Below, one piece after another: positions 10,641 through 22,260 of a DNA stretch of 64,000 bases. Each line of letters starts with the position of its first letter. Positions within the stretch are counted from its first letter, which is position 1. The stretch spans positions 62,001 to 126,000 of the forward strand of contig NEEC01000009.1 in assembly GCA_002189035.1 (NCBI GenBank). The letters are read 5' to 3'. This DNA is from Utricularia gibba (Eukaryota; Streptophyta; Magnoliopsida; Lamiales; Lentibulariaceae). Under the pieces are notes generated by a model. The model was not told the origin of the DNA. It was given only the letters and a program-made list of their open reading frames with translations, and made no database searches. A program made the translations under genes and the position numbers.

Positions 10641-11730
10641 TCTAATGGGACCTAATCCCCCAGGGGATCGACCACCATCTCCTTTCGAATGAGCTTATAG
10701 AGCAAAGCGCATGCCAATACAATGCGATTTTGTGTGTCTACCGAATAGTAGCTAGTCATCCATAGTATACCCCACCGCATCTTCATCAAGCCCAAGCTTG
10801 TTCGATCACATTTCTGGCTGATGCATGCCACATGTTGAATAGCTCCTTCACATTTTAGGGTACTCCATTTCCCTGTCCCCACTCCTTCAAGTAACAACAG
10901 ACTCCACGGTATGGTGTCAAAAAGCCCTCCCTATTGGCGTATCCATTGTCACATAGGTAATATGTTCATGTGTCATCATGTATTCATTGCCATAAAATGA
11001 TTGGAATCACATGCACAAGGGCTAAATAAGTGAAATACCTGGGTATACACGGAAGCTGTCGGATGGTGAGAGTGTATCGTTTAGCACTCAACTATCTGCA
11101 GCAGACCCCTCCACCCAACAAGCACATATATAAATTTCATATGTTCAGCACATACCCCAACACGTTGATGGATATCACACTCTTTCGATTTCTGTACCTT
11201 GTAGCTTCACATTTCTTAACTCGTACACCGATTTTTGTACCATCTATGGCCTCAACACAACCCTGCAAATGTATAATCAATTTTAGATACATTCTTAAAA
11301 AGAAGTACGAAAGATGTGTCAACCTAGAAGTATTTGAACTTTCCTTCGAATGCACGTTCTCCAATAGCTACAGAGGTCTCTAAGAGCACTTGATGAAGGC
11401 AAAGGACCACATGCAACAGCTTTTGGAAGCACTGAGACACAGTCTCGGTGCTCCTCTTGTAGACATGCTTCTGCACCTACATTTTTTTATGGTGACCTAG
11501 TATTCCTAAAAACATGCAAACCATCTCCGGAACCGTAGCATATTTTCCAGCCTTTAAACTAGAACGATTTTCTAATAGGCTACATAAAATACCCAAGGCA
11601 TCTCGACTGATTCTCAAGTTCTCAATGGATGCACTGTTCACATCACTCACCAACCTACTAATATACTCAAATTGTTTAGGAATCTTGTGTGTAATTGAAT
11701 ACTTGCGTCTCACCTTATATCCCATACGGT
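10640..11730 (-). pseudogene. PIF/Harbinger transposase, decayed
   Basis: Read on the minus strand, the frame at 11725-11477 gives the usual N-terminal block ('R-D-A-L-G-I-L-C', 'V-P-E-M-V-C-M-F-L-G-I-L-G-H-H-K-K'). Then 11270-11137 has 'G-C-V-E-A-I-D-G-T-K-I' and 'R-Y-R-N-R-K', carrying the first catalytic Asp of the DDE_Tnp_4 family. Around 11100-11035 comes an 'A-D-S-x-V-L-N-D' block with the second Asp, and near 10950-10650 'L-C-D-N-G-Y-A-N', 'P-Y-R-G', 'K-E-L-F-N' and 'R-N-V-I-E-Q-A'. Stops and frame changes interrupt it, including one stop inside the second catalytic block. GTATTT after 11040 could be an old intron donor. It is nonfunctional. Confidence 0.8.
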
Positions 11731-12290
11731 AATTTTTTCAATATAAATATATTAACACATTCATCCCAACCAAGTATTCGGTCAATACTGCCATGGCCGC
11801 ACTCAAGATGACATGGCCTTCCATGAAAAAATCCATGTCCCCTCAACAGTAGCAAAAATCGAGCAAAATAAATCCACACATACAGCACCACTGATTCTGA
11901 AATTGGAAAATCACAGATGAAAACCCTTGCAGTGTTGTCGTGGACCAACCCACCAAGAACAGAAAACACACTTACTAGAAGACCCACTTTTGCACCCAAA
12001 GAACACACAACGCCGCCAGCAAATCACGAACAAAGTGTCTGGTTTGTAGATCTGCGTTAAAAGTTGGATTACATGAGGGTAAAATTGCATGCGACGAGCC
12101 TTGTTTAGCTAAACCGACCCCCTCCCCCCCTGGGTTTAGCTAAACCCAATTCTACGGGTTCCGGCCCGGTTTATAGGCAACAGGCAGGTTTATTTTTATC
12201 CACCTGAAACCCACATACCAAACATGGTTTTTTCTCTAAACCCATGTCGAAACCCACCCTAAACCACCCAACCAAACGCGCGCATAGTAT
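11731..12290 (-). other. Upstream part of Harbinger remnant with TIR-like end
   Basis: 12241-12282, read on the minus strand, gives GCGTTTGGTTGGGTGGTTT and a G-rich run, which resembles the terminal inverted repeats of Tourist/PIF-Harbinger elements. Around 12090-12160 there is a short inverted repeat of TTTAGCTAAA motifs around a C-rich run. A matching opposite TIR was not found further left, so the element end is only a suggestion. Confidence 0.35.
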
Positions 12291-14400
12291 TTATGGGGAG
12301 ATCCTTGAGAGAAGACTCTTTGGAGCTGGGGAGGGGACTTCATCTCTCTGTCTCTACATGCTATCTATCTTCAACATCGTATTTGATTCTACAATAATGT
12401 GTGGATCGTTTTTTTATATCGGCTAATTCAATTCTAACCAATTTTATTGGCATGTTGAACATCTCTTGCGTTTTCAAGTAGCCAAAGTTTGTGTCTTCTG
12501 ATTATGATCACTGTCAACATGTACAGATTGATCATTATAGAGTGATATCAGAGCAAGGTTAATATTGCCACTAACTTCAATGGTTCCATGATTAAACTCC
12601 CAAAAGCAATTATATTAAATGGAAAACTAAGATGAAAGCCATGTTGATTTGCAAGGGTTTGTGCAATCCTCTAGTTTATGGTGAATCTCTCTCTAAGTCT
12701 AAAGATTGAGAAAAACCACATGGTCATATTTTAGTGGAAAAGCCTTGCATTAAGAGGCTATGGTGACTATGCTTCTTTATATTGATCATAGCCTCACACT
12801 TAGTTGATTATATTGAAGATGCATCCCTTCTATGGAAATGTTGGCTCACAAGTTTCAATCAAATACTTTTCAAAACAAAGATGATGTTGCATAGGAGAAT
12901 GGTGAGCTTGCAGCACAAGGACATTGAAAGCATGTCTAAATATCGAAGCAAATTTGCAGAAATTACTATGCTCCTGTCTACAGAAAAAGTTGTGGTAGAT
13001 GAAAAGACTTAGGTGTTTCAATTATGGGATTCCCTTGTAATGAACACCCTACCTAATAGTTGGGAAACTCTTGTGATAACCTTATCAATTATACTTCAAA
13101 TTGGAAACTAAGTTTACAAACTGTAATGAATGCCCTTAGTAATGAGACATCATCAAACAATCTCATGAAAGAAGTGGCATAGGAAGAATTAGTGGTTATA
13201 AGGAGACTCCTTTAGGGAGAAGACTAATGAGAAAAGGATCAACAAACTCAAGACAAACTATTACTTTGTTGAAACTAGATCCTATTCCTTCTACAAGAAA
13301 GGGGGTACCTCAAGAATGATTGCATGAAGTAAACAAAAAAAACCTTGAGGTTGAGAAGGATTGAAGAAGCAATGACAAGAGCAGTGAATAGGGCCAGTTT
13401 AGCCGGCATGACAATGGAGTAAATATTATTCTTTGAAGTAACCACTGATGCAAAATCTAAGACAATAGAGGGCTTGAGTGCATGGTAGACTATGCTACTT
13501 CATTCCATGCCACACCCAACAAGACTCTCTTCAACTTTTATGAGACTGGAAATTTTTAGAACATAAAAAAGGGAAACACTAATGTATATCCCATTTTTTA
13601 TAATGTAATTGTGAATATCAACATTGAACAATGATTTAATCTTCAACTACTTGGGGTCAGATATATACCCAATCCCAAATTACCGGCAATAAACTCTCTT
13701 GATCAAGAAGGTTAATCAATAGCTTTAGTAAAGGTCAATGGAAGTTCATAAAAGAATTCATGGTGGTGATCAATTGAAAAACACTATATATAAAATGTTC
13801 ATATAACCAAGATACCTTAGGTAAATATTATAATAAATTAGGGAGCTGATCATGCATTTTGGCATAAGAGATTGGGGCACGTAGCTGCAAAAGTATACTA
13901 AAACTCTCTGAGAAAAAGTCGATAAACAAGTGCTCGACCAAGCACTCATGTAAGCTGTGAGGATTGTATTCATAACAAGCAACATTGAGCAACATTCAAA
14001 GGAAAAGAATGAAAGGAGTTTCACCCCTAGATAGATTATACTCTAATGTGTGCAGTGCTGCTTCTATAGAAGGTGGGAAAATTGTGTTTGTCTAATTCAT
14101 TGACAAAGCTACATGCAACGGTTGAGTATTTATAGCATAAACATGAGGCATTCCAATGCTTCAAGGTATTACAAAAGCTACTAGAAATTGAATCGGGGAG
14201 GAAACTCAAGGTTATTTGCTCTGACAATGGAGATGAATATTGTTCGAATAAGAGAACAATAATGTAGGGATGAAGAGGTTAGGAGAGTGATGACTACACC
14301 AAGAAACCTATAACACAATGCCATTGATGAGAGGTTTAATCATACCATTATGGATAATAATGTTCTATGCATGCATTTTCCTGATCTATTTTGGGGATAA
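12291..14400 (+). mobile_element. Decayed Ty1/copia element: PBS, gag and integrase remnants
   Basis: A near-match to the tRNA-Met primer-binding site (TGATATCAGAGC, 12543-12554, one mismatch) follows a probable LTR piece of about 250 bp. Downstream, frames between 12600 and 13120 carry Gag (UBN2-like: 'S-L-Q-H-K-D-I-E-S-M-S-K-Y', 'L-P-N-S-W-E-T-L'). 13850-14400 carries the pre-integrase 'H-K-R-L-G-H' zinc-binding start and an integrase with 'D-N-G-D-E-Y-C-S'. Stops are very frequent, and no RT or RNase H and no 3' LTR are visible. An old internal deletion is likely. Confidence 0.7.
12543..12554 (+). promoter_or_regulatory. Degenerate tRNA-Met primer-binding site
   Basis: TGATATCAGAGC differs by one base (G to A) from the standard TGGTATCAGAGC. 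It precedes the gag remnant of the decayed plus-strand copia. Confidence 0.6.
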
Positions 14401-15077
14401 TTGATGAATGGAAAACTTTATAGATATTGCAAGTATAAAGATTTTCCCCATCAAAAATAATTTGAAAACTGAACAAACAAATTACATTTCATTCACAAAG
14501 AAATTAATGTAGTAACAATAAGTTTAAATCGATCCATAGAGAGAAAATGGTTTTTAATTGTTGTTGGTCTTATGTGTAAGCTAGATAAATGGGGTTTTTT
14601 GGAAGTAGATTTTTACTCTAACTTTAATCGATAGAAGACTTCTTTTGGTTTTTAAACTAAAAGCAGATAACATAGTACGTAAATCAAATGATAAAAGCAT
14701 TTGAAGATGTTGAACATTAAAACACAAAACGAAAATAGTATGCACATTCACGAAATAAAACGCAAGAAATCAGATTTGTGAGAAAAATAGTGTTTGTTCA
14801 ATTCTTCAGTTTTGGCGTTCTCTCTGTCTTCTTCTTAAATTGCAAGTTCCCAAGCATCCTTGTCTTTTGTTCAGGTCTTAGATGTACTTCTGACATCAGA
14901 TATTAGTTCTAGTGTCATGCTGCAACACCTCTTGCTTTATCTTTTCTTCTACTTCAATCATCAAAATGCTCTATGCAAGGAAAACCTCTATGCAACATAA
15001 GAATCCTCCCCAAAACCAAAGATATTTTTGGGCCGAAAAAAAGGTTTCTAGTTTTTTGAAATATTTTGGAGAGAAAG
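14401..15077. other. AT-rich spacer, nothing recognised
   Basis: No gene or recognisable repeat is seen. It may include the eroded 3' part of the copia copy to the left. The frame at 14912-15148 is not supported by any family. Confidence 0.3.
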
Positions 15078-15648
15078 TGATGAGATCATGGATGCTACTG
15101 ATTATTCCAATGAAGACAAAGGATACAAGATCAATAATTCTCCATTGATTTCAGTTGGGCCAATCACTAGATCAAGAGCAAGAAGGAATCAAGAAGTGCT
15201 TAAGAGCTTATGGGCCAATCACCCAAGCTATGAGGTGTTTGGGATGGAATTCAACATTATCAAAGTGGATCAACTTGATTAGAGAAGGCCCATTACGACC
15301 AAATACATTATTATGACTACTTTACCTCCAATAAGGCCCAATCCTTCAGCTATATAAGAAGGGTCTTACTTTTGTTTTGGACAACTTTGATTGTAATCAC
15401 TTTTGAGATCAAATTCTCCTTCCTTGAGTTCTTGTAGAACTTAGACTTATCAAGTCTTGCTTGTGGTGTCTAGTGTGTGGTTTATCACTCCCAATTCCTT
15501 CCTTAATTCTATGAGTGTGGTACCATTTCATAGTTTGGGTTGCAAGGATCTTCCAATCCTTGAGGGCCAACTTCTTTTTCTTGAGAAATTGATTCTTTTC
15601 AACCAAAATCTGGTTTGCCAATCACTTGTTAATTGGAGGGTCGTATCA
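15078..15648 (+). repeat. Solo LTR of a CRM-like chromovirus (571 bp)
   Basis: It starts TGATGAG and ends GTATCA. It encodes an integrase-tail frame (15088-15282) with G-P-I-T-R-S-R-A-R, parallel to G-P-M-T-R-S-K-T-K in the CRM-like copy at 2 kb, and later shares layout with that LTR, including a Leu-rich 3' part and 'ggagggtcgtatca'. The flanking pentamers are GAAAG on the left and GAAAA on the right, so a target duplication with one mismatch is plausible. No coding region of the element remains, which fits LTR-LTR recombination. Confidence 0.75.
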
Positions 15649-16746
15649 GAAAAAAATTATATAGGTAACAGATCTTTTTCTCTCTTTACTCACACTAGTC
15701 TCATACGCCAACCGTAGTTAGTTGTGTCCATTGTAACCTTCTTACCTGCTTTTCCGCCATCTTTTGTTATCCTTCCTCCGCACTCACACATGTAATCCCC
15801 ATTTTAGCTTTGTACTTATAATAACTTTACAGACTAATCAGATTATGCAGCCCAACCCCAAATAGCCCGGATGTATATGGGATTGAATGAACAATAAAAT
15901 CACCCTACACTTGGACTAATAGAAAAATGGATCAAATCACTTTTTTACTAAAATTAATTTAACGAATATATGTTTTGACTTTTTCTCTATTCTAATTCAT
16001 ATAATCCTAATGCTATAACACTAGAATTGACTCAAATATGTTGAAATATGATGCAACATCAATAATCTTTCTTGAAAATCAATTATCAAACTCTGATTTG
16101 ATGAATAGTATTGTTTGTCACTTCTATTTTCTTTTTATTTCTATAAATGTGGTATCATTTAAAAAGATAATGTTATAAGGATATTGATTTCTTGAGTACT
16201 TTGTTTCTCAAATGCGAAGTTGTTTCATTTGAAGCCAATAAATTGAATTTCCAAACACTTGGGTTTGGAAGACACTACTCCCACATGAAATGATGCAACA
16301 TACAATAAGATTCGAGAGGGTGTTCTAGGTAAAGCTCAAACCCAATTGTTCAATGGCTATATTAGTTGCAATTTCTCCATTGCTAACAATTAATGGAGAA
16401 ACTTAGGATTTAGAACAATCATCATCTTTTTCTATTTATTTTTTTTATTGTAAACATTCAATGTATGGAAAATTCAATAAAGTTGCTATTTCGTCAAAGC
16501 TTTGTTGGTCGAACGATATTCTTATCCGCGAAACTCTTTAGCGAGTTTGTTGTCTGTTGACTTTGTTTACGTCTCGAGCTGGAACGAATTCAGAAAAACC
16601 GTGTAATAAACCTGCGGAGAAGACTTTGAATTTCTGGGCTTGCTTCAAATTACAAGTAATCTTGCAGCTCAAGTTCGTTGACTTCCTCATTTCTTTAAAT
16701 CTGTTTGGGGTTTCGAGCCCGTGGATGAACATAACAAGTTTTGACC
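15649..16746 (+). other. Upstream region of the ARM-repeat gene
   Basis: The stretch is AT-rich to about 16480 with no recognised repeat, then becomes more balanced in base content, as expected for a 5' leader. The transcription start is not visible. An upstream ATG at 16725 lies close to the main start. Confidence 0.4.
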
Positions 16747-16832
16747 ATGGATCACAGGAATCATTCAACGGTACAACTGAAAGAGGCTGCGGATCTGACT
16801 CTGGAAATCACCAATCCTACTGGAGAAGATAG
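16725..16832 (+). CDS. Overlapping upstream ORF (35 codons) of the ARM gene
   Basis: An ATG at 16725 opens a 35-codon frame that ends at 16832, overlapping the first 86 bases of the main ORF in a different frame. The main ATG at 16747 has the strong context ACCATGG, while this one has GTGGATGA. If the leader includes 16725, scanning ribosomes could be diverted. Whether it is translated is unknown. Confidence 0.35.
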   Translation: MNITSFDHGSQESFNGTTERGCGSDSGNHQSYWRR

Positions 16833-19352
16833 CAGCAGTGGCACCAATCGCAGACAAACCGTCTTCGCTCCACAAAAGTCCGGAAAAAGAGGCAAAGCGA
16901 AGCCAGCAGTTGATGCCAAGGCGACCGTAAAAGCTCCGGAGAAGAGCCTGACGCTGTTCGCTCTCCGTCTCGCGGTTCTGGAGAAAGCTGCTACGAATAT
17001 AGGAACTCTGGGGTTCATCTGGGCTACGGTTGTTTTACTTGGAGGCTTCGCGGTCACGCTCAGACAATCCGACTTCTGGTTCGTCACGGTGATCTTGTTG
17101 ATTGAAGGGACGAGGATTTTTGGGAGAAGCCATGAGCTGGAATGGCAGCATCAGAGTACATGGTCGTTGACTGATGTTGGGATCAATAGTTTTAAGGCCC
17201 TGAAGTCGAGCTCTGATTTTATTGTCAGAAAAATCAAGGCTTTATTCTCCAATGCAATACAGGAGCGGGGAATTGAAATCGGAAAAACTGTACGCAAGAA
17301 GGCTTCTGTTGCTGGAAATGATTCAAGAAAAGAAAGCTTCGGAAACGAGTCATCGAGAACATGGGAAAGCTCTGAGGTTCCTGTTTTTCCAGTGCTGCAG
17401 GGGATCTTTCTTTCAAAGAATATCAGTAAATTTCTCTACTGGCTTCAACTAGCTTCTGCCGCGGCGTGTGTCGGTCTTTCGATGTGCAAGCTTGTCCGAA
17501 GGGATTTCGGGGTGATTGAAGAGGGAAACAGAAACAGAAACCGATCTCTCATCATATTCTACTCGTTAGCTCTAGCAGATGCAGCGTTGTTTCTGCTGGA
17601 GAAAGCCTACGGCGAATGGAAATTCAGAGTGGAGAAGCTGCTGCAAAAGGTCAACGATGAGTGTGAGCTGGGGGAATCGTGTCTACTTGCTACAACAAGG
17701 TTCTTCTACGATTCTTACTCTAAGTGCGTCAACAGCAGCATCTTCGATGGCCTAAAAATGGACATGGTTTCGTTCGCCATAGAACTTATGGAATCAGACT
17801 CACTGGATGAACAGCTCATTGGTGTGAGAATTCTGCGGAAATTCTCTACGAATCCAAAGTTTTCAAATGACACACTTCCGAAGATCGGAGTCCAGCTTCC
17901 CGTCATTGCAAGACTGGTAGAAATGCTCAACTGGAAGAACGACGAAGAAGAGGAGATACGCTACTCAGCCGCTGAAATCTTGGCGAATCTCTGTGAGAGG
18001 AAGAGGAATCCTCTCCGGATTGCTCAGATTCCGGGGTCCTTGGAATCCATCTCCAGCCTGCTGAATGTCAGTCGAAGTAGCACCGGAGACGAGATATCGG
18101 ATAAAAGAATTATGCTGGATGATGGAAGCTATAGTCCCTGGTCATTCCACCATTTGGGTCTTGAAATCTTGCGAAAACTTGCTCGTGATCATGATATATG
18201 TGGAAAGATAGGCAATACAAGAGGGCTCTTGACGAAGATAATCGACTTTATGCAAACGGAGGAGCAGCTTCTTCGGCAGCCAACGGCTCCACCGTCGCAA
18301 ATAGCAACCGTGGAACGATCACTTCAGCTTCTGCAAAGGCTGGCAAGCACCTCTGGTAAAGCGGGTAAGCAGCTGAGGAAAGATATTTCAGAGATAGTGT
18401 TTACAGTTAGCTACATCAGAGATATCCTGAAATATGGAGAAAGATATCCTGATCTTCAGTTGTTGGGAATACAAATTCTGAGTAGCCTGGCTACTGATGA
18501 GGAAGCGACTGAACGAATTGGGGCAACAGGTGGAGTTCTCAGAGTTTTATTCCGTATCTTCTTCAATGACAACGTCCCTGAAAATCCGAAGAACGTAAGG
18601 GAAACTGCAGGGGAAGCTTTAGCAACACTTGCATTGCAGAGCATGAATACATGTCATCGGATTTTGAAGCTGCATCAAAACAAGAAGCTGGTGAATGCAC
18701 TGAATGAGCCATTGCTTCGTGTAAATGCAGCGAGGATCTTGAGGAATTTGTGCTCTTACAGTGGAGATGACAGTTTCCAGCATCTAGAAGGATTAACTGA
18801 TGGTGCTCGAACTGTAAGCATCAGAATCTTTAGTATGTTATTCACTGGACGATATCACCTCACTACATTTTTTTTCAGGTTCTTGAAGCAATCATGAAAG
18901 AAGAGAAAAAAGTGCAGGAGGTGATGTTAGGAGCAGCAGCCCGGTTATTCAAACTCTTGAATAAGCAGGAATCCACAAGACTGTTCGAGAGAGCCAACAT
19001 CACGAAACTCGACCTGGTTCAACATTTGTCAAAAATTCTGAAGAAGTATTGCCATCCTTCGATAAAAGTCCCCGGAATCAGACGATACACCATAGAGCTA
19101 GCGATTTGGTTGATGAAAGGTGACTCCGAAAACACAAGAAGTTTTCGAAGTATTGGATTAGCAAAACGGTTGAAATCTATTTTGGATACAACTTCAGAGC
19201 TGGAGAGCTTCCACATCTTTTCTGGAAGTGTTGGTGTCTATAGGCATCAGATGGAAATACATTCACTGGTACAGGACGCCATGGAGCTGCTGCAACAAGA
19301 AGAAACCAAGCTGGAATCTGATACAAACGAAATGTCTTGTGTACACATTTGA
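16747..19352 (+). CDS. ARM-repeat membrane protein, plant-specific
   Basis: Two exons, 16747-18813 and 18879-19352, with a 65-bp phase-0 intron (GTAAGC...TTTCAG), encode 846 residues. The start was chosen at the first ATG (ACCATGG); an in-frame TTG six bases upstream is not a start. After a low-complexity basic N-terminus come two hydrophobic segments (about residues 85-104 and 109-125) around 'L-G-F-I-W-A-T-V-V-L-L-G-G-F', and two more near 229-250 and 268-288. The rest is helical repeat sequence of ARM type ('E-I-L-A-N-L-C', 'E-I-L-R-K-L-A', 'Q-I-L-S-S-L-A', 'A-R-I-L-R-N-L-C'). This architecture matches the Arabidopsis ARM-repeat proteins such as At5g18980, as recalled. The family's function is not established; a membrane-anchored scaffold is inference. 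The ORF is intact. Confidence 0.85.
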
Positions 19353-19688
19353 TTTGAAGGATCTTGTGAAAAATTGATTCTTTTGTAAATCTCTCATTCT
19401 TTATCTTCGTACTTGTTCAGCAACAAGAGTCATGGCTACGTCATTGATTGCAGCACCAACGGGGAACCTGAGATTCTTTTCCTGAACTATATATCTACCT
19501 AAGAATCTTGCTATTTTTTTGTGATTCATATACAGAATTTTGGCATGAAACAGCTGGAGAACAAAAGCACAACGACACACACAAGAAATCCAATGCTTTC
19601 TTTCCAAAGAACGCAACTTTCTTGCTTATAAATATTTCCATCCACATCAAATCACCATCACAGACTCAGCCAACAAAACACTCAACCT
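19353..19688 (+). promoter_or_regulatory. Intergenic region / promoter of the AWPM-19 gene
   Basis: Only 336 bp separate the upstream stop from this gene's ATG, so the 3' end of one gene and the promoter of the next share it. It has a CTACGTCAT element (19436-19444, bZIP-type ACGT core) and a TATA-like TTATAAATA at 19626-19634, 55 bp before the ATG. AWPM-19 genes are known to be induced by abscisic acid, so the ACGT core is consistent, but a single core is weak evidence. Confidence 0.5.
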
Positions 19689-20407
19689 ATGGCTTCTGGT
19701 GCTGGAAAATCAGCAGCCTTCATGCTGCTAATATTCAATCTGTTCCTCTATTTCATCGTCATCGCAATCGCTTCATGGGCTCTGGACTTCGGGATCGAAA
19801 GATCACACGATACCGGTAGGTGCCGCAAGCTCAATATCTGAAAGGGAGACACTTCTCTTCGATCATCAACTCTTAATGTCTCTGCAGCCTCCGTGTTGTC
19901 ACTGCCAGCCCGCATTTTCCCCATATACTTCCCATTTGGAAACACAGCTACGGGATTCGTGGTCATTTCCTCAATTCTGGCTGGAGTCGTTGGTTTCACA
20001 ACATCCTTAACAGGGATCATGAATGTTGTTCAATGGAATCCTCCAAATCTGCATGCAGCAGCGGCTTCATCCCTTGTTTCTTGGCTACTGACTTTACTAG
20101 CTATGGGGTATCGCATTACATCCCTCTTCAGACATTTTCTGGCTTCTTACACCTACTCACAGACACGTCAAAATTGCAGGTTCGCTTGCAAGGAGATCGA
20201 TCTCGGGTGGCCGGACTCAAACTTGGTAAGAAGGTTCGAAGTTTATTCAAATTAACGAATATTATTCATTATTTTATTCTTAAATTCTTGTAGAGAAGTA
20301 TGGAGATTATCTTGATGTTCCTCAGCGCCACTCAGATGTTAACTGTGGCATCGCTCTTAGCCGCGGTCAGCGACGTTGTTGCTCGGCAAGGCAGAAGAAT
20401 AATATGA
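19689..20407 (+). CDS. AWPM-19 / PM19-like plasma membrane protein
   Basis: Four exons (19689-19815, 19888-20107, 20180-20225, 20294-20407) join in phase to 168 residues, the usual size of the family. The protein starts M-A-S-G-A-G-K-S-A-A-F, runs into a first membrane helix, has 'A-R-I-F-P-I-Y-F-P-F-G-N' and 'N-L-H-A-A-A-A-S-S' typical of PF05512, and ends with a fourth hydrophobic helix and a short basic tail (G-R-R-I-I). Family members are four-helix plasma membrane proteins linked to abscisic acid, desiccation and freezing tolerance. All introns are short (66 to 72 bp) with GT-AG ends. The gene looks intact. Confidence 0.9.
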
Positions 20408-20660
20408 TTACAAATTTGAAATTGTAATTTTAATTTCAAACACTAAAAAAATATTTTTTTTATTTTATTATTTTTTATAATATCAATTTAAATTATCAAC
20501 AAGAAAACACAGTTAGTATGAGAATACCTGCCGTGAAGTTCATACAACAATATACACATAAATAGATATTGAAACTCAATTCAAATGAAAAAGAATAAAA
20601 ATTCAAATTATACATGATGAAATATAAAAATATTATTTAAAATACAATTCTACATATTCC
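20408..20660. other. AT-rich 3' flank, nothing recognised
   Basis: The sequence is A/T-rich with T and A runs after the AWPM-19 stop. It probably holds the polyadenylation region, but no single signal stands out. Confidence 0.4.
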
Positions 20661-20900
20661 TTATACATTTTTTTCATATTCTTCATTATGATTGTATTTG
20701 TTTGCAATTTCACTTTTAATATAAATCAATAAATTATCTATTGTAAAATCATTTTTCATTTTACTAAATAATCTTATTTTGATGATTTTCAAAACTGAAA
20801 ATACACGGTTAACACAAAATGTAAAAACTGGAAGAGTAATAAGCAAGTGCATGAGTTTATCAATCAAATAATGAGTCATGTCTAACACTATTAGTTGCAA
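20661..20900 (-). pseudogene. hAT transposase C-terminal dimerisation remnant
   Basis: The minus-strand frame reads 'L-L-I-T-L-P-V-x-T' then 'V-x-R-V-F-S-V-L-K-I-I-K-I-R-L' and 'M-K-N-D-F-x-I-D-N-L-L-I-Y-I', matching the well conserved C-terminal dimerisation region of plant hAT transposases (compare 'T-L-P-V-S-T-A-T-T-E-R-A-F-S-A-M-K'). The rest of the transposase is not seen upstream, so it is a fragment about 80 codons long. Confidence 0.75.
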
Positions 20901-21802
20901 ATTTAATTAATGAATTTATTTTGCTCATTTAGCATCATAGGATATATCTATGTCTAAATCGCACTTTCACCTTTAAAGTCTCTTGACCAATGAAATCTTT
21001 TAAAAAATATTTTAAGTTCACTTGACATATTTCAACTACATAAAAGAATTTAAACAATTATTAAGAATCAATGTAGCTATAAATTTCTAAATTTTGTAGC
21101 TCTTCATTGAGTGCTTGAATTTTGGTGATTCTCTTCATTAGAGGTAACTATGCTCTTTAACTTTCAAATGATTTATATTTAGTAATTTTTTAATAAGAGA
21201 AAATCCATGAAATATGATTTGGTGTATATATTTATTGTGTTGTGTGCATGAGAATGAAGTGCAATGTGGTTCTTTGAAGTATAAGTCATATGGAGAAGCT
21301 ATGGATCTACATTCTTTTATATCAAGAATGCTTGAGGAAACTCCGCATGGAATTATTGTCAACATATGCAATGAGATTGAAAAATTTAGATGAAAAGGAA
21401 AAAAGGGTTGTAACAAAATAGAGTTGGTAAAGGTGGCGGCACATTTCTACCAATTTTGTGAGACCAAAACTAAAAGAATTTGTTAGACTTAGTTTCTAAA
21501 GTTTGTAGACTGAGGTTGCTAAGGTTAATGGGGTCAACCATGCACATAGTAATCACTAAAAAATGATAATAAATAATTTAACACATATTTCATGTTGTTA
21601 CTACTATAATATATTTGATCTTAAAAGTTATGAATATCCAAAAAATGATTAGAGAGAATAGAGCATAATTCATTTTTAAGAATCAATATCGTAGTATCAT
21701 CAACATATAGTAAATCAAGATAGCATGCAATCAAATCGAGCCAGTTAGTGAGTTTTTGTGAACAAGTTCAAGTTCAACTTGTTGTTTGACTATATTTGCC
21801 TA
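20901..21802. other. AT-rich spacer up to the copia LTR
   Basis: No recognisable gene. It may contain more of the eroded hAT element, but translation of the minus strand to about 21140 gave no clear family match. Confidence 0.35.
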
Positions 21803-22245
21803 TGTTGGAACTTGCTTTCACGGTACCTGCTATACAACAAAGCGGTGCTTCTTAGTCTATAACGTGTTGATGAGTTGGACGCAAATCAAAGACACACGAT
21901 GTAACCAGGTAAAACCCCCAAAAGGGAAACCTCCTAAGCTTGGATCACACCAAGCAAATCAAACACTATGTAATCTAATGCAGTACAATATCAAAAACAA
22001 TCACAACAGCCTTTAGACTGTTTACGCGCACACACAATCCTGTAATGTGCTCCTACTGCGTTTTTGGATCACTCCCCACTTATTATCCCCTCACATTGCG
22101 TACCCTATTTTCCTCCACTTCAAAATGTGGGCATGATCCAGCAACGTGGTCTTCCACACTCAGGCACTAACGCTGCCTAGGTGGCACTTCCAGCCTGGAA
22201 AAATAAGTCAACGTGTGCATTCATGCCACTCCTTGTTTCTGTGCA
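21803..22245 (-). repeat. Left (3') copia LTR, 443 bp
   Basis: It starts TGTTGGAACTTGC on the plus strand and ends TGTGCA, flanked internally by the polypurine tract. By eye it shows about 16 differences from the right LTR in the first 200 bp, nearly all transitions. Confidence 0.8.
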
Positions 22246-22260
22246 ATCACTCCCCCATAC
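22246..22260 (-). promoter_or_regulatory. Polypurine tract of the copia element
   Basis: The minus strand reads ATGGGGGAGTGAT just before the 3' LTR, as expected for second-strand priming. Confidence 0.65.
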
